From Oleispira sp964022115 (GTDB lineage: Bacteria > Pseudomonadota > Gammaproteobacteria > Pseudomonadales > Oceanobacteraceae), in assembly GCA_964022115.1 (NCBI GenBank), contig CAXIBC010000003.1, positions 1 to 64,000 on the forward strand: 64,000 nucleotides of DNA, written 5' to 3'. Shown piece by piece: positions 34,732 through 42,955 of the stretch (position 1 is its first letter; every line of letters begins with the position of its first letter). A model generated the notes under the pieces. That model was given only the letters and a program-made list of their open reading frames with translations, made no database searches and was not told the DNA's origin. Position numbers and translations under genes: made by a program.

Positions 34732-34805
34732 ACAAGTACCCACTCATGAATCGTGATTCCGAGCTGACGTTTTTAGCTCTAAGTATCTGTAGGGACTCAA
34801 TCATT

Positions 34806-35120
34806 ATGCAAGTACGTAAATTAACCACCGAAGAATTCGCCGCAACCAAGATTGGTAAGCCTGAAAAAATCGAAGCGGGTGAGCCGTTATTTGATTTTTG
34901 GGCCTATGTAGAAGCCATTCCAGCAGAAGATTTTGGCGAATACGATTGTACCGCGGGTGTGGTTGGGCATGTATATCGTATGGAAGAAAAATACGAACAC
35001 GTTTTGATTCAATCACAATATGCAGAAATTGCCATGGTGCTGGTATTAGATCTAGTGAATAAAGAAGTCTATGGCCATTATTTGCTGGATATTCGCCCTC
35101 GTGGTAATCCGGTTATTTAA
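34806..35120 (+). CDS. Conserved hypothetical protein (104 aa)
   Basis: Small soluble acidic protein; it starts MQVRKLTTEEFAATKIGKPEK and contains FDFWAYVEAIPAEDFGEYDC and YEHVLIQSQYAEIAMVLVLDL, and appears beta-rich. ATG 34806 has AGGGA upstream; in-frame codons further upstream lie in the non-coding leader. I do not recognise a function. The stop overlaps the start of the TRIC gene (TAATG), so the two are translationally coupled, which may link it to that channel. Confidence 0.65.
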   Translation: MQVRKLTTEEFAATKIGKPEKIEAGEPLFDFWAYVEAIPAEDFGEYDCTAGVVGHVYRMEEKYEHVLIQSQYAEIAMVLVLDLVNKEVYGHYLLDIRPRGNPVI

Positions 35121-35761
35121 TGAATACGCTCACATTCTCGATCGAAAATTATGGTTTAGTCACCTACTGGTTAGGCATGGCAGCGGTGGCTGCTATGGCA
35201 GGCGCTTCGGTTTTGGAGTCGGGTGCTAAGCGCTTTGATCTGTTTGGTGTGATTGTTATTGCCTTGGCCGCTTCGTTAGGGGGTGGCTCTTTACGGGATA
35301 TGCTGCTTGATCGCCCGGTCTTTTGGATTGCTGATGAGCTGTTTTTATTAGTCGCTATTTTGGCGGCGGTCAGTGTGTTTTTTCTCGCCCGTTGGTTGCT
35401 AATGCCTGTGCGAACCTTTTTAATCTTAGATGCGATTGGTTTGGCGCTGTTCAGTATTATGGGCACTGACGTGGCATTGGATTTGGGTGCGACTTGGCTG
35501 GTGGCCAGTTTTATTGGCGTAATTACTGGTGTGATGGGTGGGGTTTTTCGTGACGTATTGTGCAATGAAGACCCGTGGGTTTTTCGCAGCCCACTTTTTG
35601 CTACGGCCTCTTGGTTAGGCTGTTGGTTGTATATTGTAATGGTCGAATGTGATGTCGGTGAACTTGCGGCTAACTTAATCGCGAGTAGCAGTATTTTACT
35701 GATTCGACTGTATGCATTAAGAAAGGGCGTTAAGCTGCCTCGTTTCAAAAAGAAAGAATAA
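35120..35761 (+). CDS. TRIC-family (UPF0126/YadS-like) cation channel protein
   Basis: Inner-membrane protein of 213 residues with seven predicted helices arranged as two homologous halves. The repeated glycine-rich signature is seen twice: GGGSLRDMLLDRPVFW and GVMGGVFRDVLCNEDPW, as expected for prokaryotic trimeric intracellular cation channels. Probably conducts K+ or small cations. The ATG overlaps the upstream stop by one base, and a basic tail (KLPRFKKKE) is cytoplasmic. Confidence 0.9.
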   Translation: MNTLTFSIENYGLVTYWLGMAAVAAMAGASVLESGAKRFDLFGVIVIALAASLGGGSLRDMLLDRPVFWIADELFLLVAILAAVSVFFLARWLLMPVRTFLILDAIGLALFSIMGTDVALDLGATWLVASFIGVITGVMGGVFRDVLCNEDPWVFRSPLFATASWLGCWLYIVMVECDVGELAANLIASSSILLIRLYALRKGVKLPRFKKKE

Positions 35762-35777
35762 CGAGTATAGGATTATT

Positions 35778-36464
35778 ATGAAAAATGTTGTCATTACCGG
35801 TGCTAATAGAGGCATAGGTTTAGAGTTAGCAAAGCATTATCGCGAACTAGATTATACCGTTATCGGTATTTGTCGTGAGTCTTCAGAAGCGCTGGACGAA
35901 TTAGCCGACATGGTGATCAGTGATATCGATGTGCGCTCCGAAGCGTCCATTGCTATGGTGGCTGAAGTGCTCGCGAGCACCTTGATCAGTTCTGAATCCG
36001 GTCAAAAAATCGATATTTTGATTAATAATGCGGGGGTATTTATGAACGAAACCCTCGCCGAGATGGATTTTGATAGTATTCAAACCCAAATAGAAATCAA
36101 TGCCATTGCCCCTTTGCGCATTACTCATGCTTTTCAAAGCATGTTATGGGAAGGCAGCAAGGTCGCCATGATTACCAGTCGCATGGGGTCGGTTTCTGAT
36201 AATGGCTCAGGTGCGTATTATGGTTATCGCGCCTCAAAAGCCGCACTGAATGCATTTGGAAAATCATTGGCAATTGACCTTAAGCCAAAAGGCATTGCCG
36301 TGGCGTTATTGCACCCAGGCTTTGTGCAAACGCGCATGGTTGGTTTTAATGGCGACCTTACCCCAGAGCAAGCCGCAAAGGGGCTGGCTGCGCGTATTGA
36401 AGAGCTGACGTTAGAGAATACGGGTAGCTTTTGGCACTCAAATGGCGAAGCCTTACCTTGGTAG
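35778..36464 (+). CDS. Short-chain dehydrogenase (carbonyl-reductase-like)
   Basis: SDR of 228 residues: GANRGIGLEL cofactor loop, NNAGVF, catalytic Ser within ITSRMGSVSDNGSG and Tyr-Lys in YGYRASKAAL, then HPGFVQTRM. It resembles the C-factor/sniffer-type SDRs. Substrate unknown. It starts 16 bases after the TRIC gene and is likely part of the same transcript. Confidence 0.87.
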   Translation: MKNVVITGANRGIGLELAKHYRELDYTVIGICRESSEALDELADMVISDIDVRSEASIAMVAEVLASTLISSESGQKIDILINNAGVFMNETLAEMDFDSIQTQIEINAIAPLRITHAFQSMLWEGSKVAMITSRMGSVSDNGSGAYYGYRASKAALNAFGKSLAIDLKPKGIAVALLHPGFVQTRMVGFNGDLTPEQAAKGLAARIEELTLENTGSFWHSNGEALPW

Positions 36465-36506
36465 CTAGCGTTGCTTTGCAATCAATATACTCGGCTAGGG
36501 GGGTTG

Positions 36507-37019
36507 ATGATCAAAGTATATCTGGCCAATAGGCCGCCGCTAGTCGACTACCTTAATGTCGAGGTAATGGAGCAATTACCTAGTGGTGAAATAACAAGGA
36601 TTGCCACGGAAACCGGCAATCATTGGCGTAAGATATTTAATGTGTATGCCAAGCTAATGTATGGTTTGGCGCAGCAGCAAGATGATCCCTTATTGCCGTA
36701 TTTTACCAGTTGGCAGCGGTATCGAGATCAGGTCTTATTGCAAAGTGGCAGCGCGACACAGCTCTACCTTGGGGCCATAAGCATCGCCCCTGTTGAAGAC
36801 TCCTCAGCCGTTGCTGTGGTTCATGAGGATGTGGTTCATATTGTAATGGGGAAGGCCTATGCTGAACGCATACTCGTGAATGTTGAGCTAAACTGGTTGG
36901 ATACGGATTTTGCGATTAATCGTCAGCAGAAGATTATTGTCTGTCCGTATTTTGATTATCGCCAACTGTCTAATAGCAAGATTGAATTCTTGGCCAGCTT
37001 GATTATATCGTTGCACTAA
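36507..37019 (+). CDS. Conserved hypothetical protein (170 aa)
   Basis: Soluble protein starting MIKVYLANRPPLVDYLNVEVMEQL; alpha/beta, rich in aromatic residues in the middle (HWRKIFNVYAKLMYG, LLPYFTSWQRYRD). ATG 36507 has a GGGGGG-rich ribosome-binding site; an in-frame TTG at 36471 seems less likely. I do not recognise a function. It lies between the SDR gene and a predicted outer-membrane protein, all on the same strand with short gaps. Confidence 0.65.
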   Translation: MIKVYLANRPPLVDYLNVEVMEQLPSGEITRIATETGNHWRKIFNVYAKLMYGLAQQQDDPLLPYFTSWQRYRDQVLLQSGSATQLYLGAISIAPVEDSSAVAVVHEDVVHIVMGKAYAERILVNVELNWLDTDFAINRQQKIIVCPYFDYRQLSNSKIEFLASLIISLH

Positions 37020-37038
37020 GGGGGATGGCTGAGCCGCT

Positions 37039-37623
37039 ATGGTAATGCAGAGTACGAATAAGCTGTGGCCAATATTGGCTATGGTGATTACCTTACTATT
37101 TCCTAGCCTAGCCAATAGTGCCCCTGTGCCTTATGTTGATCTGGCATTAGGTTTAGGGGTGCATGCATTGGATGATTCTGATCAGGGAGCGGTAAGCAAT
37201 CTGATTAAAACCGGAATAGGGGTGCAATGGTTGCCTTATATGAGTACTCATATTGGGGTTTGGTTGTGGAGCAGCAAAGAGCAGCAGAATCGTGAAACGC
37301 AAGAGGCGCAAGATTATAGACGTGGCTATTTTGATGGCTTAAGTACTTCTTGGGAGGTTAGCTTGCAGTGGCCGCTTGAGAATAAAAATGCGCTATTAGC
37401 GGCTGGGCCTTATGTTCGTTTTGGGCGCCATTGCTGGACCGCTATGTTAACCGGACTATTGCAGCCTTGGTCAAAAGAAGGTTGCTCGGATTTGAAAACC
37501 CTAGGGTTTGCATTTCCAGAGGGGGTAAATAAAAATGCGGCGCTATATGTTGAATTTACCCGAACTGACTTTGATGACTTACGCTCATCTTCTGTGCAGT
37601 TAGGGGCTAAACTGGCCTTCTGA
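37039..37623 (+). CDS. Putative outer-membrane beta-barrel protein
   Basis: 194 residues with a Sec signal peptide (hydrophobic LWPILAMVITLLFPSLANS, mature from about residue 29). The mature part alternates polar and hydrophobic residues, with strand-like segments VPYVDLALGLGVHAL, GIGVQWLPYMSTHIGVWLW and a C-terminal VQLGAKLAF ending in Phe, the usual barrel-assembly signal. Two cysteines (HCWT, GCSD) may pair. Family not recognised; an eight-stranded barrel is a reasonable guess. Confidence 0.65.
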   Translation: MVMQSTNKLWPILAMVITLLFPSLANSAPVPYVDLALGLGVHALDDSDQGAVSNLIKTGIGVQWLPYMSTHIGVWLWSSKEQQNRETQEAQDYRRGYFDGLSTSWEVSLQWPLENKNALLAAGPYVRFGRHCWTAMLTGLLQPWSKEGCSDLKTLGFAFPEGVNKNAALYVEFTRTDFDDLRSSSVQLGAKLAF

Positions 37624-37643
37624 TTAATTGAATGTTCAATTAA
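37624..37643. repeat. AT-rich inverted repeat upstream of nhaC
   Basis: TTAATTGAA-TG-TTCAATTAA is a perfect 9-bp-arm palindrome immediately after the preceding stop and about 70 bases before nhaC. It could be an operator or a weak hairpin; nothing more can be said. Confidence 0.4.
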
Positions 37644-37715
37644 ATACTAGAAAATAATTATAAATAGTTAACTAATTGGTTAGAATGCTGCAATTCGAAT
37701 TAATTAAGAGCTTGT

Positions 37716-39212
37716 ATGTCTTCCTCAGCCCCTAATGTGCCATCGAGCACTAAAAATATAGCGTCAATTCCCTTGGCACTAGCCTTGTTACCGGTCATTT
37801 TATTAATGATCATGCTGGCTGGTTCAGTTTATTATTTTTCTGACGACTCATCTTATGGTGCTAACCAAATAGCGCTCTTAATTGCCGCTGCCATTGCGGC
37901 CTTAATCGGCATTAAACTTGGCCATAAATGGGACGACATTGAGAAAGGCATTATTGATGGTATTTCAAATGCCATGATCGCCGTGCTTATTTTATTAATG
38001 GTCGGGGCCTTGATCGGCAGCTGGATGTTAGCGGGCACAGTTCAAAGCCTGATTTATTATGGGTTAATGCTCATCAGCGCAGAGTGGTTTTATGCTGCGG
38101 CTTGTTTGGTCTGTGGCATTTCAGCCATGAGTATTGGCAGCTCTTGGACGGTAGCCGGTACCCTTGGGGTGGCTTTTATGGGGATGGCGGCTGCGATGCA
38201 GCTCGACCCAGCGATTACCGCGGGGGCGGTAATTTCTGGGGCTTATTTCGGGGATAAATTATCCCCCTTATCGGATACTACTAACCTAGCTTCAGCCGTT
38301 ACTGAAACGCCCTTGTTTGTACACATTCAGAATTTATTATGGACAACCGTGCCGAGCTTTATTATTGCTTTATTGCTATTTGTTTTATTAGCCGCAGATC
38401 CTACTGAGACGTCTGCCCAATCGATTCAGCAGACCATGCAAGGGCTAGAAGAAAATTTTGATATCGGCCTGCACCTGCTTATCCCTGTATTATTTGTCTT
38501 TGCTTTAGCTTGGCTTAAAGTCTCGGCGTTACCAACAATATTTGCTGGGGCATTATTGGGTGGGGTATTTGCGGTGATATTTCAAGATCAAGCTCTGCTG
38601 CGATTTATTGAAAGTTCGGGCTTTGAGGCTGGATTATCTATGATCGAGCAAAACTTATTGGCGGTATGGGTGGTATTATTTGATGGTTATACCTCCAATA
38701 CCGGTTATGAATCCCTTGATAGCTTATTATCTCGTGGTGGTATGAGCAGTATGTTGAATACTGTGTGGTTGATTTTATGTGCCATGACCTTTGGGTCTGT
38801 GATGGAGCAGGTTGGGTTAATGGAAAGAATCTTAACCTCTATTATGAGTTCTATTGAATCCACTACGGGCTTAATTGTCACGACTGTCTTTACCTGTATT
38901 GGGGCTAATATCATGACCGCTGATCAATACATTGCTATTGTCTTACCTGGGCGTATGTACAAGCTAGAATACGCTAAGCGGGGATTAGCCTCGCAAAACT
39001 TGTCTCGCACTCTAGAAGATGCGGCGACCATGACGTCTCCTTTGATCCCTTGGAATACTTGTGGTGCCTATATGGCCGGTACCTTAGGCGTCGCAACCCT
39101 AACGTATTTACCTTATGCCTTTTTAAACCTATTAGGCCCAATCTTATGTATTGCTTTTGCGCTCACGCACTTTCGCATCATTCCGCTTCAGGGGGCTAAT
39201 AAAGCGGTTTAA
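37716..39212 (+). CDS. nhaC: NhaC-family Na+/H+ antiporter
   Basis: Inner-membrane antiporter of 498 residues and about eleven helices. NhaC signatures are visible: GIKLGHKWDDIEKGI near the start, ISGAYFGDKLSPLSDTTNLAS in the core, and PLIPWNTCGAYMAGTLGV near the end. It exports Na+ in exchange for protons, suiting a marine habitat. Its own spacer upstream suggests a separate promoter. Confidence 0.93.
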   Translation: MSSSAPNVPSSTKNIASIPLALALLPVILLMIMLAGSVYYFSDDSSYGANQIALLIAAAIAALIGIKLGHKWDDIEKGIIDGISNAMIAVLILLMVGALIGSWMLAGTVQSLIYYGLMLISAEWFYAAACLVCGISAMSIGSSWTVAGTLGVAFMGMAAAMQLDPAITAGAVISGAYFGDKLSPLSDTTNLASAVTETPLFVHIQNLLWTTVPSFIIALLLFVLLAADPTETSAQSIQQTMQGLEENFDIGLHLLIPVLFVFALAWLKVSALPTIFAGALLGGVFAVIFQDQALLRFIESSGFEAGLSMIEQNLLAVWVVLFDGYTSNTGYESLDSLLSRGGMSSMLNTVWLILCAMTFGSVMEQVGLMERILTSIMSSIESTTGLIVTTVFTCIGANIMTADQYIAIVLPGRMYKLEYAKRGLASQNLSRTLEDAATMTSPLIPWNTCGAYMAGTLGVATLTYLPYAFLNLLGPILCIAFALTHFRIIPLQGANKAV

Positions 39213-39284
39213 TACAGATGCTTAAAGCAAGTATTAAAGGCTTCTGGTAAGATCCTCTGTAATTTATATTGCTGGGGATTTTTT

Positions 39285-39767
39285 ATGTCTAATACAATTG
39301 TTTATATCATTATTGGCGCCTTATTGGCTTATGCCTTGTACCGCGCGGTGGCGGGCACTAGTGGGACCAGTGTGGCGGGTAATATTGAGCAAGGTGAAGC
39401 TTTTTTAGCCGAGAATAAGTTAAAACAAGGTATTCAGGAAACGGAGTCAGGCTTACAGTATTTGCTATTAGAGCAAGGGACTGGCACGACGACTCCTGGG
39501 CCAAAATCTAAGGTCTTGGCTCATTATCATGGCAGCTTGATTGATGGTACTGTGTTTGATAGTTCCATTGAGCGTGGTCAGCCGTTAGAGTTTGGCCTCA
39601 ATCAGGTTATTCGAGGTTGGACAGAAGGTTTGCAATTGATGGTAGAGGGGCAAAAAATGCGTTTATTCATCCCTAGCAAGCTCGCCTATGGTAATCGTAA
39701 TGCGGGTAGTATACCCGGTGGCTCTGTGCTTATTTTTGATGTGGAGCTATTATCTATTGTCGGTTAA
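39285..39767 (+). CDS. Membrane-anchored FKBP-type peptidyl-prolyl isomerase
   Basis: 160 residues: an N-terminal transmembrane anchor (TIVYIIIGALLAYALY), a short linker like that of Mip/FkpA proteins (QGIQETESGLQYLLLEQG), and one FKBP domain with VLAHYHGSLIDGTVFDSS, GLNQVIRGWTEGLQLM and the IPGGSVLIFDVELL end. Probably a periplasmic folding catalyst. GGGG precedes the ATG. The Hpt gene overlaps or abuts its 3' end in another frame. Confidence 0.93.
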   Translation: MSNTIVYIIIGALLAYALYRAVAGTSGTSVAGNIEQGEAFLAENKLKQGIQETESGLQYLLLEQGTGTTTPGPKSKVLAHYHGSLIDGTVFDSSIERGQPLEFGLNQVIRGWTEGLQLMVEGQKMRLFIPSKLAYGNRNAGSIPGGSVLIFDVELLSIVG

Positions 39768-40389
39768 TATCTGGGAAAAAGAACCGCTATTTCATCGTCT
39801 AGGCCATAATGAAAAGACGATTCAGCGTGTACTAAGATTATGCCTTAACGATCTGCCTGAGTTGATTAACGAACTCTTGTCGGTGCTTAAGCAAGGTGAT
39901 TTGGCCCGTAGTAAAGATTTGGCACATACCATTAAAGGTGTCGCTGCTAATGTTGGCGCAGAAGAATTAAGGCAGTTGGCTGCGGAAATAGAAGTCCTAA
40001 TGTCGGCTGGTAGCACGGCTGAGGCGCTAGAGCGCGGCTATTATCTGGTTGAGCGGTTTGAACCGTTGCGATCTCAGCTAGCGTATTATTTAGACTCACT
40101 CATTCCCGCACGGCCTAACATTCCCGAACAGTCTAAAATTCTCGAGCAGCCTAAGAACGAACAAGGGGAAGAGGCTCTAATAGGGAGTTTGATCACCCTT
40201 ATACACAAGTTACAGGCAGCAGAGTATGTTCAACTAACGGAGGTCGAAAAAATCCATCCACTATTCAACTCGGATGAACAAATCCTTTATCTGCAAGTAA
40301 TTGATGCCATTCAATATTTTGATAGTCAGCAGGCACTAAAACAGCTCGCTAAATTGACAATAGTCGCTAAGCTTAAAATAGATTTGTAA
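39757..40389 (+). CDS. Orphan histidine phosphotransfer (Hpt) protein
   Basis: About 210 residues. The Hpt domain spans roughly residues 10-95: LGHNEKTIQRVLRLCLNDLP and the phospho-acceptor His in AHTIKGVAANVGAEEL, then a helical second half. Between them lies a linker of three 6-residue repeats (IPARPN, IPEQSK, ILEQPK). The start is uncertain: TTG 39757 with GGAG eleven bases before it is preferred; ATGs at 39739 and 39688 lie further inside the FKBP gene in another frame. No histidine kinase is adjacent. The next gene encodes a receiver-GGDEF protein, its likely partner. Confidence 0.75.
   Translation: MSVNIWEKEPLFHRLGHNEKTIQRVLRLCLNDLPELINELLSVLKQGDLARSKDLAHTIKGVAANVGAEELRQLAAEIEVLMSAGSTAEALERGYYLVERFEPLRSQLAYYLDSLIPARPNIPEQSKILEQPKNEQGEEALIGSLITLIHKLQAAEYVQLTEVEKIHPLFNSDEQILYLQVIDAIQYFDSQQALKQLAKLTIVAKLKIDL
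40102..40155 (+). repeat. Three 18-bp imperfect tandem repeats in the Hpt gene linker
   Basis: Units at 40102-40119, 40120-40137 and 40138-40155 each begin ATTC(C/T)CG and encode I(P/L)-x-(R/Q)-x-x. They form a repeat linker after the Hpt domain. Confidence 0.85.
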
Positions 40390-40418
40390 CTCTATTCTTC
40401 AGGTGAGGGATTTGTTTA

Positions 40419-41315
40419 ATGGTTAAACCAACAATAATGATTGTTGATGATGTCGCGATGAATATACAGTCTCTAGTCAGTATGCTGGAAGCTGATTACC
40501 AGCTCAAGCTTGCCACCAGTGGAGCGCTCTGCCTGAGTTTATTACAAGACTATGAATTACCCGATTTAATCCTATTGGATGTTGTGATGCCTGATATGGA
40601 TGGCTATCAAGTATGTGAGGCGATTAAAAGCAATAATAAATTGCGTCATATCCCTATTATCTTTGTTACGGCGAAAGATGATGAAGGCGACGAAGAAAAA
40701 GGCCTGCATTTAGGGGCCGTTGATTACATAACGAAACCCATTCATCCTGCTATTGCTTTAGCGCGGATAAAAACCCATATCACCCTTAAGCTACAGTATG
40801 ACAGCCTGACTGAATTAGCAGAAAAGGATCAACTCACGGGCCTCTATAATCGTCATTACTTTTATGACATCAGCGAAAAGAAAATAGCCTTTGCCAAGCG
40901 TCACTTAATCCCACTCTCCATCTTGTTGATTGACATTGATTTCTTTAAACAAGTAAACGATCAATATGGGCACATGATTGGTGATGAGGTATTAGTTGAA
41001 GTGGCTAAGATATTTTCAAACAATGCGCGCCAAGAAGATATTGTCTGCCGTTTTGGCGGTGAAGAATTTGTTATCTTATTAGATCATTGTGACTTGTATG
41101 CTGCCCAAGATAAGGCGGAGTGTTTACGTAGAAAAATAGAGCAATTAATACCCGCGGGAATCGATATTAGTATCAGTATTGGGGTTGCTCAACTTAATTG
41201 TGATGACCCTAAAGAGGATATCACTTTTCTTATAGGAGAGGCCGATGAGGCCTTATATAAAGCCAAAAAAGGTGGGCGTAATACGGTGGTTTTAAGTGAG
41301 GTTTTATTGCAGTAG
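40419..41315 (+). CDS. Response regulator diguanylate cyclase (REC-GGDEF)
   Basis: 298 residues. Receiver domain 1-120 with the acidic pair in IVDDVA, phospho-acceptor Asp in LILLDVVMPDMDG, and FVTAKD and ITKP switch residues. GGDEF domain from about 135: DQLTGLYNRHYF, IDIDFFKQVNDQYGH and the active-site FGGEEF; an RQED inhibitory site stands five residues before it, so product feedback by c-di-GMP is expected. It makes the second messenger c-di-GMP on phosphorylation, presumably through the adjacent Hpt protein 29 bases upstream. Confidence 0.93.
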   Translation: MVKPTIMIVDDVAMNIQSLVSMLEADYQLKLATSGALCLSLLQDYELPDLILLDVVMPDMDGYQVCEAIKSNNKLRHIPIIFVTAKDDEGDEEKGLHLGAVDYITKPIHPAIALARIKTHITLKLQYDSLTELAEKDQLTGLYNRHYFYDISEKKIAFAKRHLIPLSILLIDIDFFKQVNDQYGHMIGDEVLVEVAKIFSNNARQEDIVCRFGGEEFVILLDHCDLYAAQDKAECLRRKIEQLIPAGIDISISIGVAQLNCDDPKEDITFLIGEADEALYKAKKGGRNTVVLSEVLLQ

Positions 41316-41330
41316 TGCCGTACGCGCAAT

Positions 41331-41363
41331 ACCTGTCTAGCACCTGTCTAGCACCTACCTAGC
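41331..41363. repeat. Three 11-bp tandem repeats after the diguanylate cyclase gene
   Basis: ACCTGTCTAGC, ACCTGTCTAGC and ACCTACCTAGC follow one another at 41331-41341, 41342-41352 and 41353-41363 in non-coding DNA. Two copies are identical, the third differs by one base. Confidence 0.9.
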
Positions 41364-41388
41364 ATAAGAGCCTTATGCTAAGCAGGTA
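41356..41388. terminator. Hairpin between convergent genes (GGDEF / BI-1)
   Basis: TAGCATAAG-AGC-CTTATGCTA is a perfect 9-bp stem (41360-41368 with 41372-41380), extended by TACC/GGTA across a small bulge. There is no strong T-run; its place between two convergent genes suggests a bidirectional terminator. Confidence 0.55.
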
Positions 41389-41402
41389 TGAGAAATTATT
41401 GG

Positions 41403-42074
41403 TTAATCGTCGTTCATGATACCTAAGAGACTTAATAGGCTTAAGAACAGGTTGTAGATAGAAACATACAGGGTCACAGTGGCAGAAATGTAGTTGGTTT
41501 CACCACCGCGGATGATTTCTTGGGTAGTATAAAGGATGGCCGCTGTGGAAAATAATACAAACATGCCACTAATGGCTAAGCCTAATAGAGGGATCTGTAA
41601 AAACAGGTTGGCAACGAACATAGCAATAATGGCGAAGAAACCCGCCGTTAGCATGCCGCCTAAGAAAGAAAGGTCACGTTTTGTTGTTAGTGCATAAGCC
41701 GAGCAGCTAACAAAGGTTAACGCCGTTGCCCCAAGGGCTGTGACGATTGCGCCTTCAAGTCCCGCACCAATGTACATATTTAGAATTGGCCCTAAGGTAT
41801 ACCCCATAAAACCTGTCAGTAAGAAGGTAAATAATAAACCAAGGCTTGAATTTTTGTTCTTTTCAATCATGAAAAGTAGGCCATAAAAACCCACCAGCAT
41901 GATGATGATGTTCGGTCTACCGAGGTTCAGCATCATAGAAATGCCTGCCACAACCGCCGACCATACTAAGGTTAAAGATAATAAGAAATAGGTATTAGAT
42001 AATACCTTACTGGTACTGATGGCCGTTGACTGACGGCCTGGGTGAGTCTCTTGCTGAACGATTTGATCGGACAT
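41403..42074 (-). CDS. Bax inhibitor-1/YccA-family membrane protein
   Basis: Integral inner-membrane protein of 223 residues with seven predicted helices. Family landmarks are NTYFLLSLTLVWSAVVAG at the first helix, LGPILNMYIGAGLEGAIVTALG, TKRDLSFLGGML and the C-terminal acidic-pair region (ILYTTQEII...YVSIYNLFLSLLSLLG). YccA in E. coli modulates FtsH proteolysis; related proteins leak Ca2+ or H+. A typical DSD-like C-terminal sensor is replaced by NDD. Divergent from the HEPN-like gene. Confidence 0.92.
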   Translation of the reverse strand: MSDQIVQQETHPGRQSTAISTSKVLSNTYFLLSLTLVWSAVVAGISMMLNLGRPNIIIMLVGFYGLLFMIEKNKNSSLGLLFTFLLTGFMGYTLGPILNMYIGAGLEGAIVTALGATALTFVSCSAYALTTKRDLSFLGGMLTAGFFAIIAMFVANLFLQIPLLGLAISGMFVLFSTAAILYTTQEIIRGGETNYISATVTLYVSIYNLFLSLLSLLGIMNDD

Positions 42075-42206
42075 GGTTGTTCCTTTAAGTAACGGACTGT
42101 TTAAGCACTAATATGTTTATATATAAGGCGTATGCGAGGGAAAAGCAAGACCCGCGACAGTGGCTACGGTAAAGTATATTCAGTTAATTGGAAAGAGGAG
42201 ACTGAG

Positions 42207-42899
42207 GTGTCTGAGTTAAACTTAATGCGGCAATACACTGCTATGAAGCAGGCTTTAAAGAATAGTACTGCTATGGATGCTTTGCATAAAACCCGCTTGC
42301 ACCGATCATTGAGTTGGTTAAAAGCCGCAGCGCAGCAGTTAGAAGACGATAATCAAGACTTGGCTTTCATTAATCTGTGGATTAGTTTCAGTGCCTGCTT
42401 TTATATTGATGGCGAGTCCATGGCGCCTTTCAGTGAGAAAAACCCTTTTATCGATAAGCTAGTCGCCTTGGATAGTGATAATAAAATTTATGAATGTTTT
42501 TGGCATGAGTATTCCGGGTCTGTTAAGGCGTTGATTAAAAATCCCTATGTATTTGCTGAATTCTGGCAAGCGCAGAGGCTATTGACGGGAAATCAACAGC
42601 TAGATGCTGACATTCATCAAGGCTGGCAGAGTCAGTTTGATCGATCGTCGGTAGCGGCCTTGAATTGTTTAAGCCGAAAAAAGGTAGCGCCTTTATTTTC
42701 TATTGTATTGGATCGTTTGTACGTCTTGCGAAATCAAGTCTTGCAAGGGGGAGCCACCTATCAAAGTCGAGTTAATCGCGAGCAGGTGTCTGATGGGGTC
42801 ATATTGTTAGCGAATATAATGCCAATCATTATAAGCATTATGTTACAGGGTCAAGATGAACATTGGGGGGATATCGCTTATCCTGTGGTAAACGATTAG
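42207..42899 (+). CDS. HEPN-like (Apea-type) conserved protein
   Basis: All-helical protein of about 230 residues. The start was set at GTG 42207 because a strong AGAGGAG lies six bases upstream; an ATG at 42132 lacks one. The last third has the HEPN pattern LDRLYVLRNQVLQGG followed by a long helix, as in Apea-like HEPN proteins. The RNase motif of HEPN toxins is R-x4-6-H; here the His position is Gln (RNQVLQ), so RNase activity is doubtful. No antitoxin gene is adjacent. Function unknown; this type is widespread in marine gammaproteobacteria. Confidence 0.7.
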   Translation: MSELNLMRQYTAMKQALKNSTAMDALHKTRLHRSLSWLKAAAQQLEDDNQDLAFINLWISFSACFYIDGESMAPFSEKNPFIDKLVALDSDNKIYECFWHEYSGSVKALIKNPYVFAEFWQAQRLLTGNQQLDADIHQGWQSQFDRSSVAALNCLSRKKVAPLFSIVLDRLYVLRNQVLQGGATYQSRVNREQVSDGVILLANIMPIIISIMLQGQDEHWGDIAYPVVND

Positions 42900-42902
42900 C
42901 AA

Positions 42903-42942
42903 TATTTGGCGCAATACTCCTTACTTGGAATTGCGCCAAATA
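42903..42942. terminator. Hairpin between convergent HEPN-like gene and argS
   Basis: A perfect 13-bp stem (42903-42915 with 42930-42942; core TTTGGCGCAAT/ATTGCGCCAAA) encloses a 14-base loop. No T-run on either strand, but the location between two convergent stops favours a shared terminator. Confidence 0.65.
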
Positions 42943-42955
42943 GTCTTATAGCCAA

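Noticed and set aside
35164..35748. 194-codon minus-strand frame across the TRIC gene
   Set aside because: Mirrors the TRIC coding frame; composition rich in Lys/Ser/Thr/Pro/Ile typical of antisense of hydrophobic helices.
41331..41363. Three 11-bp repeats as a CRISPR-like array
   Set aside because: Units abut with no spacers, are too short, and no cas genes are present.
41403..42899. BI-1 / HEPN-like gene pair as a toxin-antitoxin or defence module
   Set aside because: The genes diverge, the HEPN RNase His is absent, and neither neighbour resembles an antitoxin; BI-1 proteins are housekeeping.
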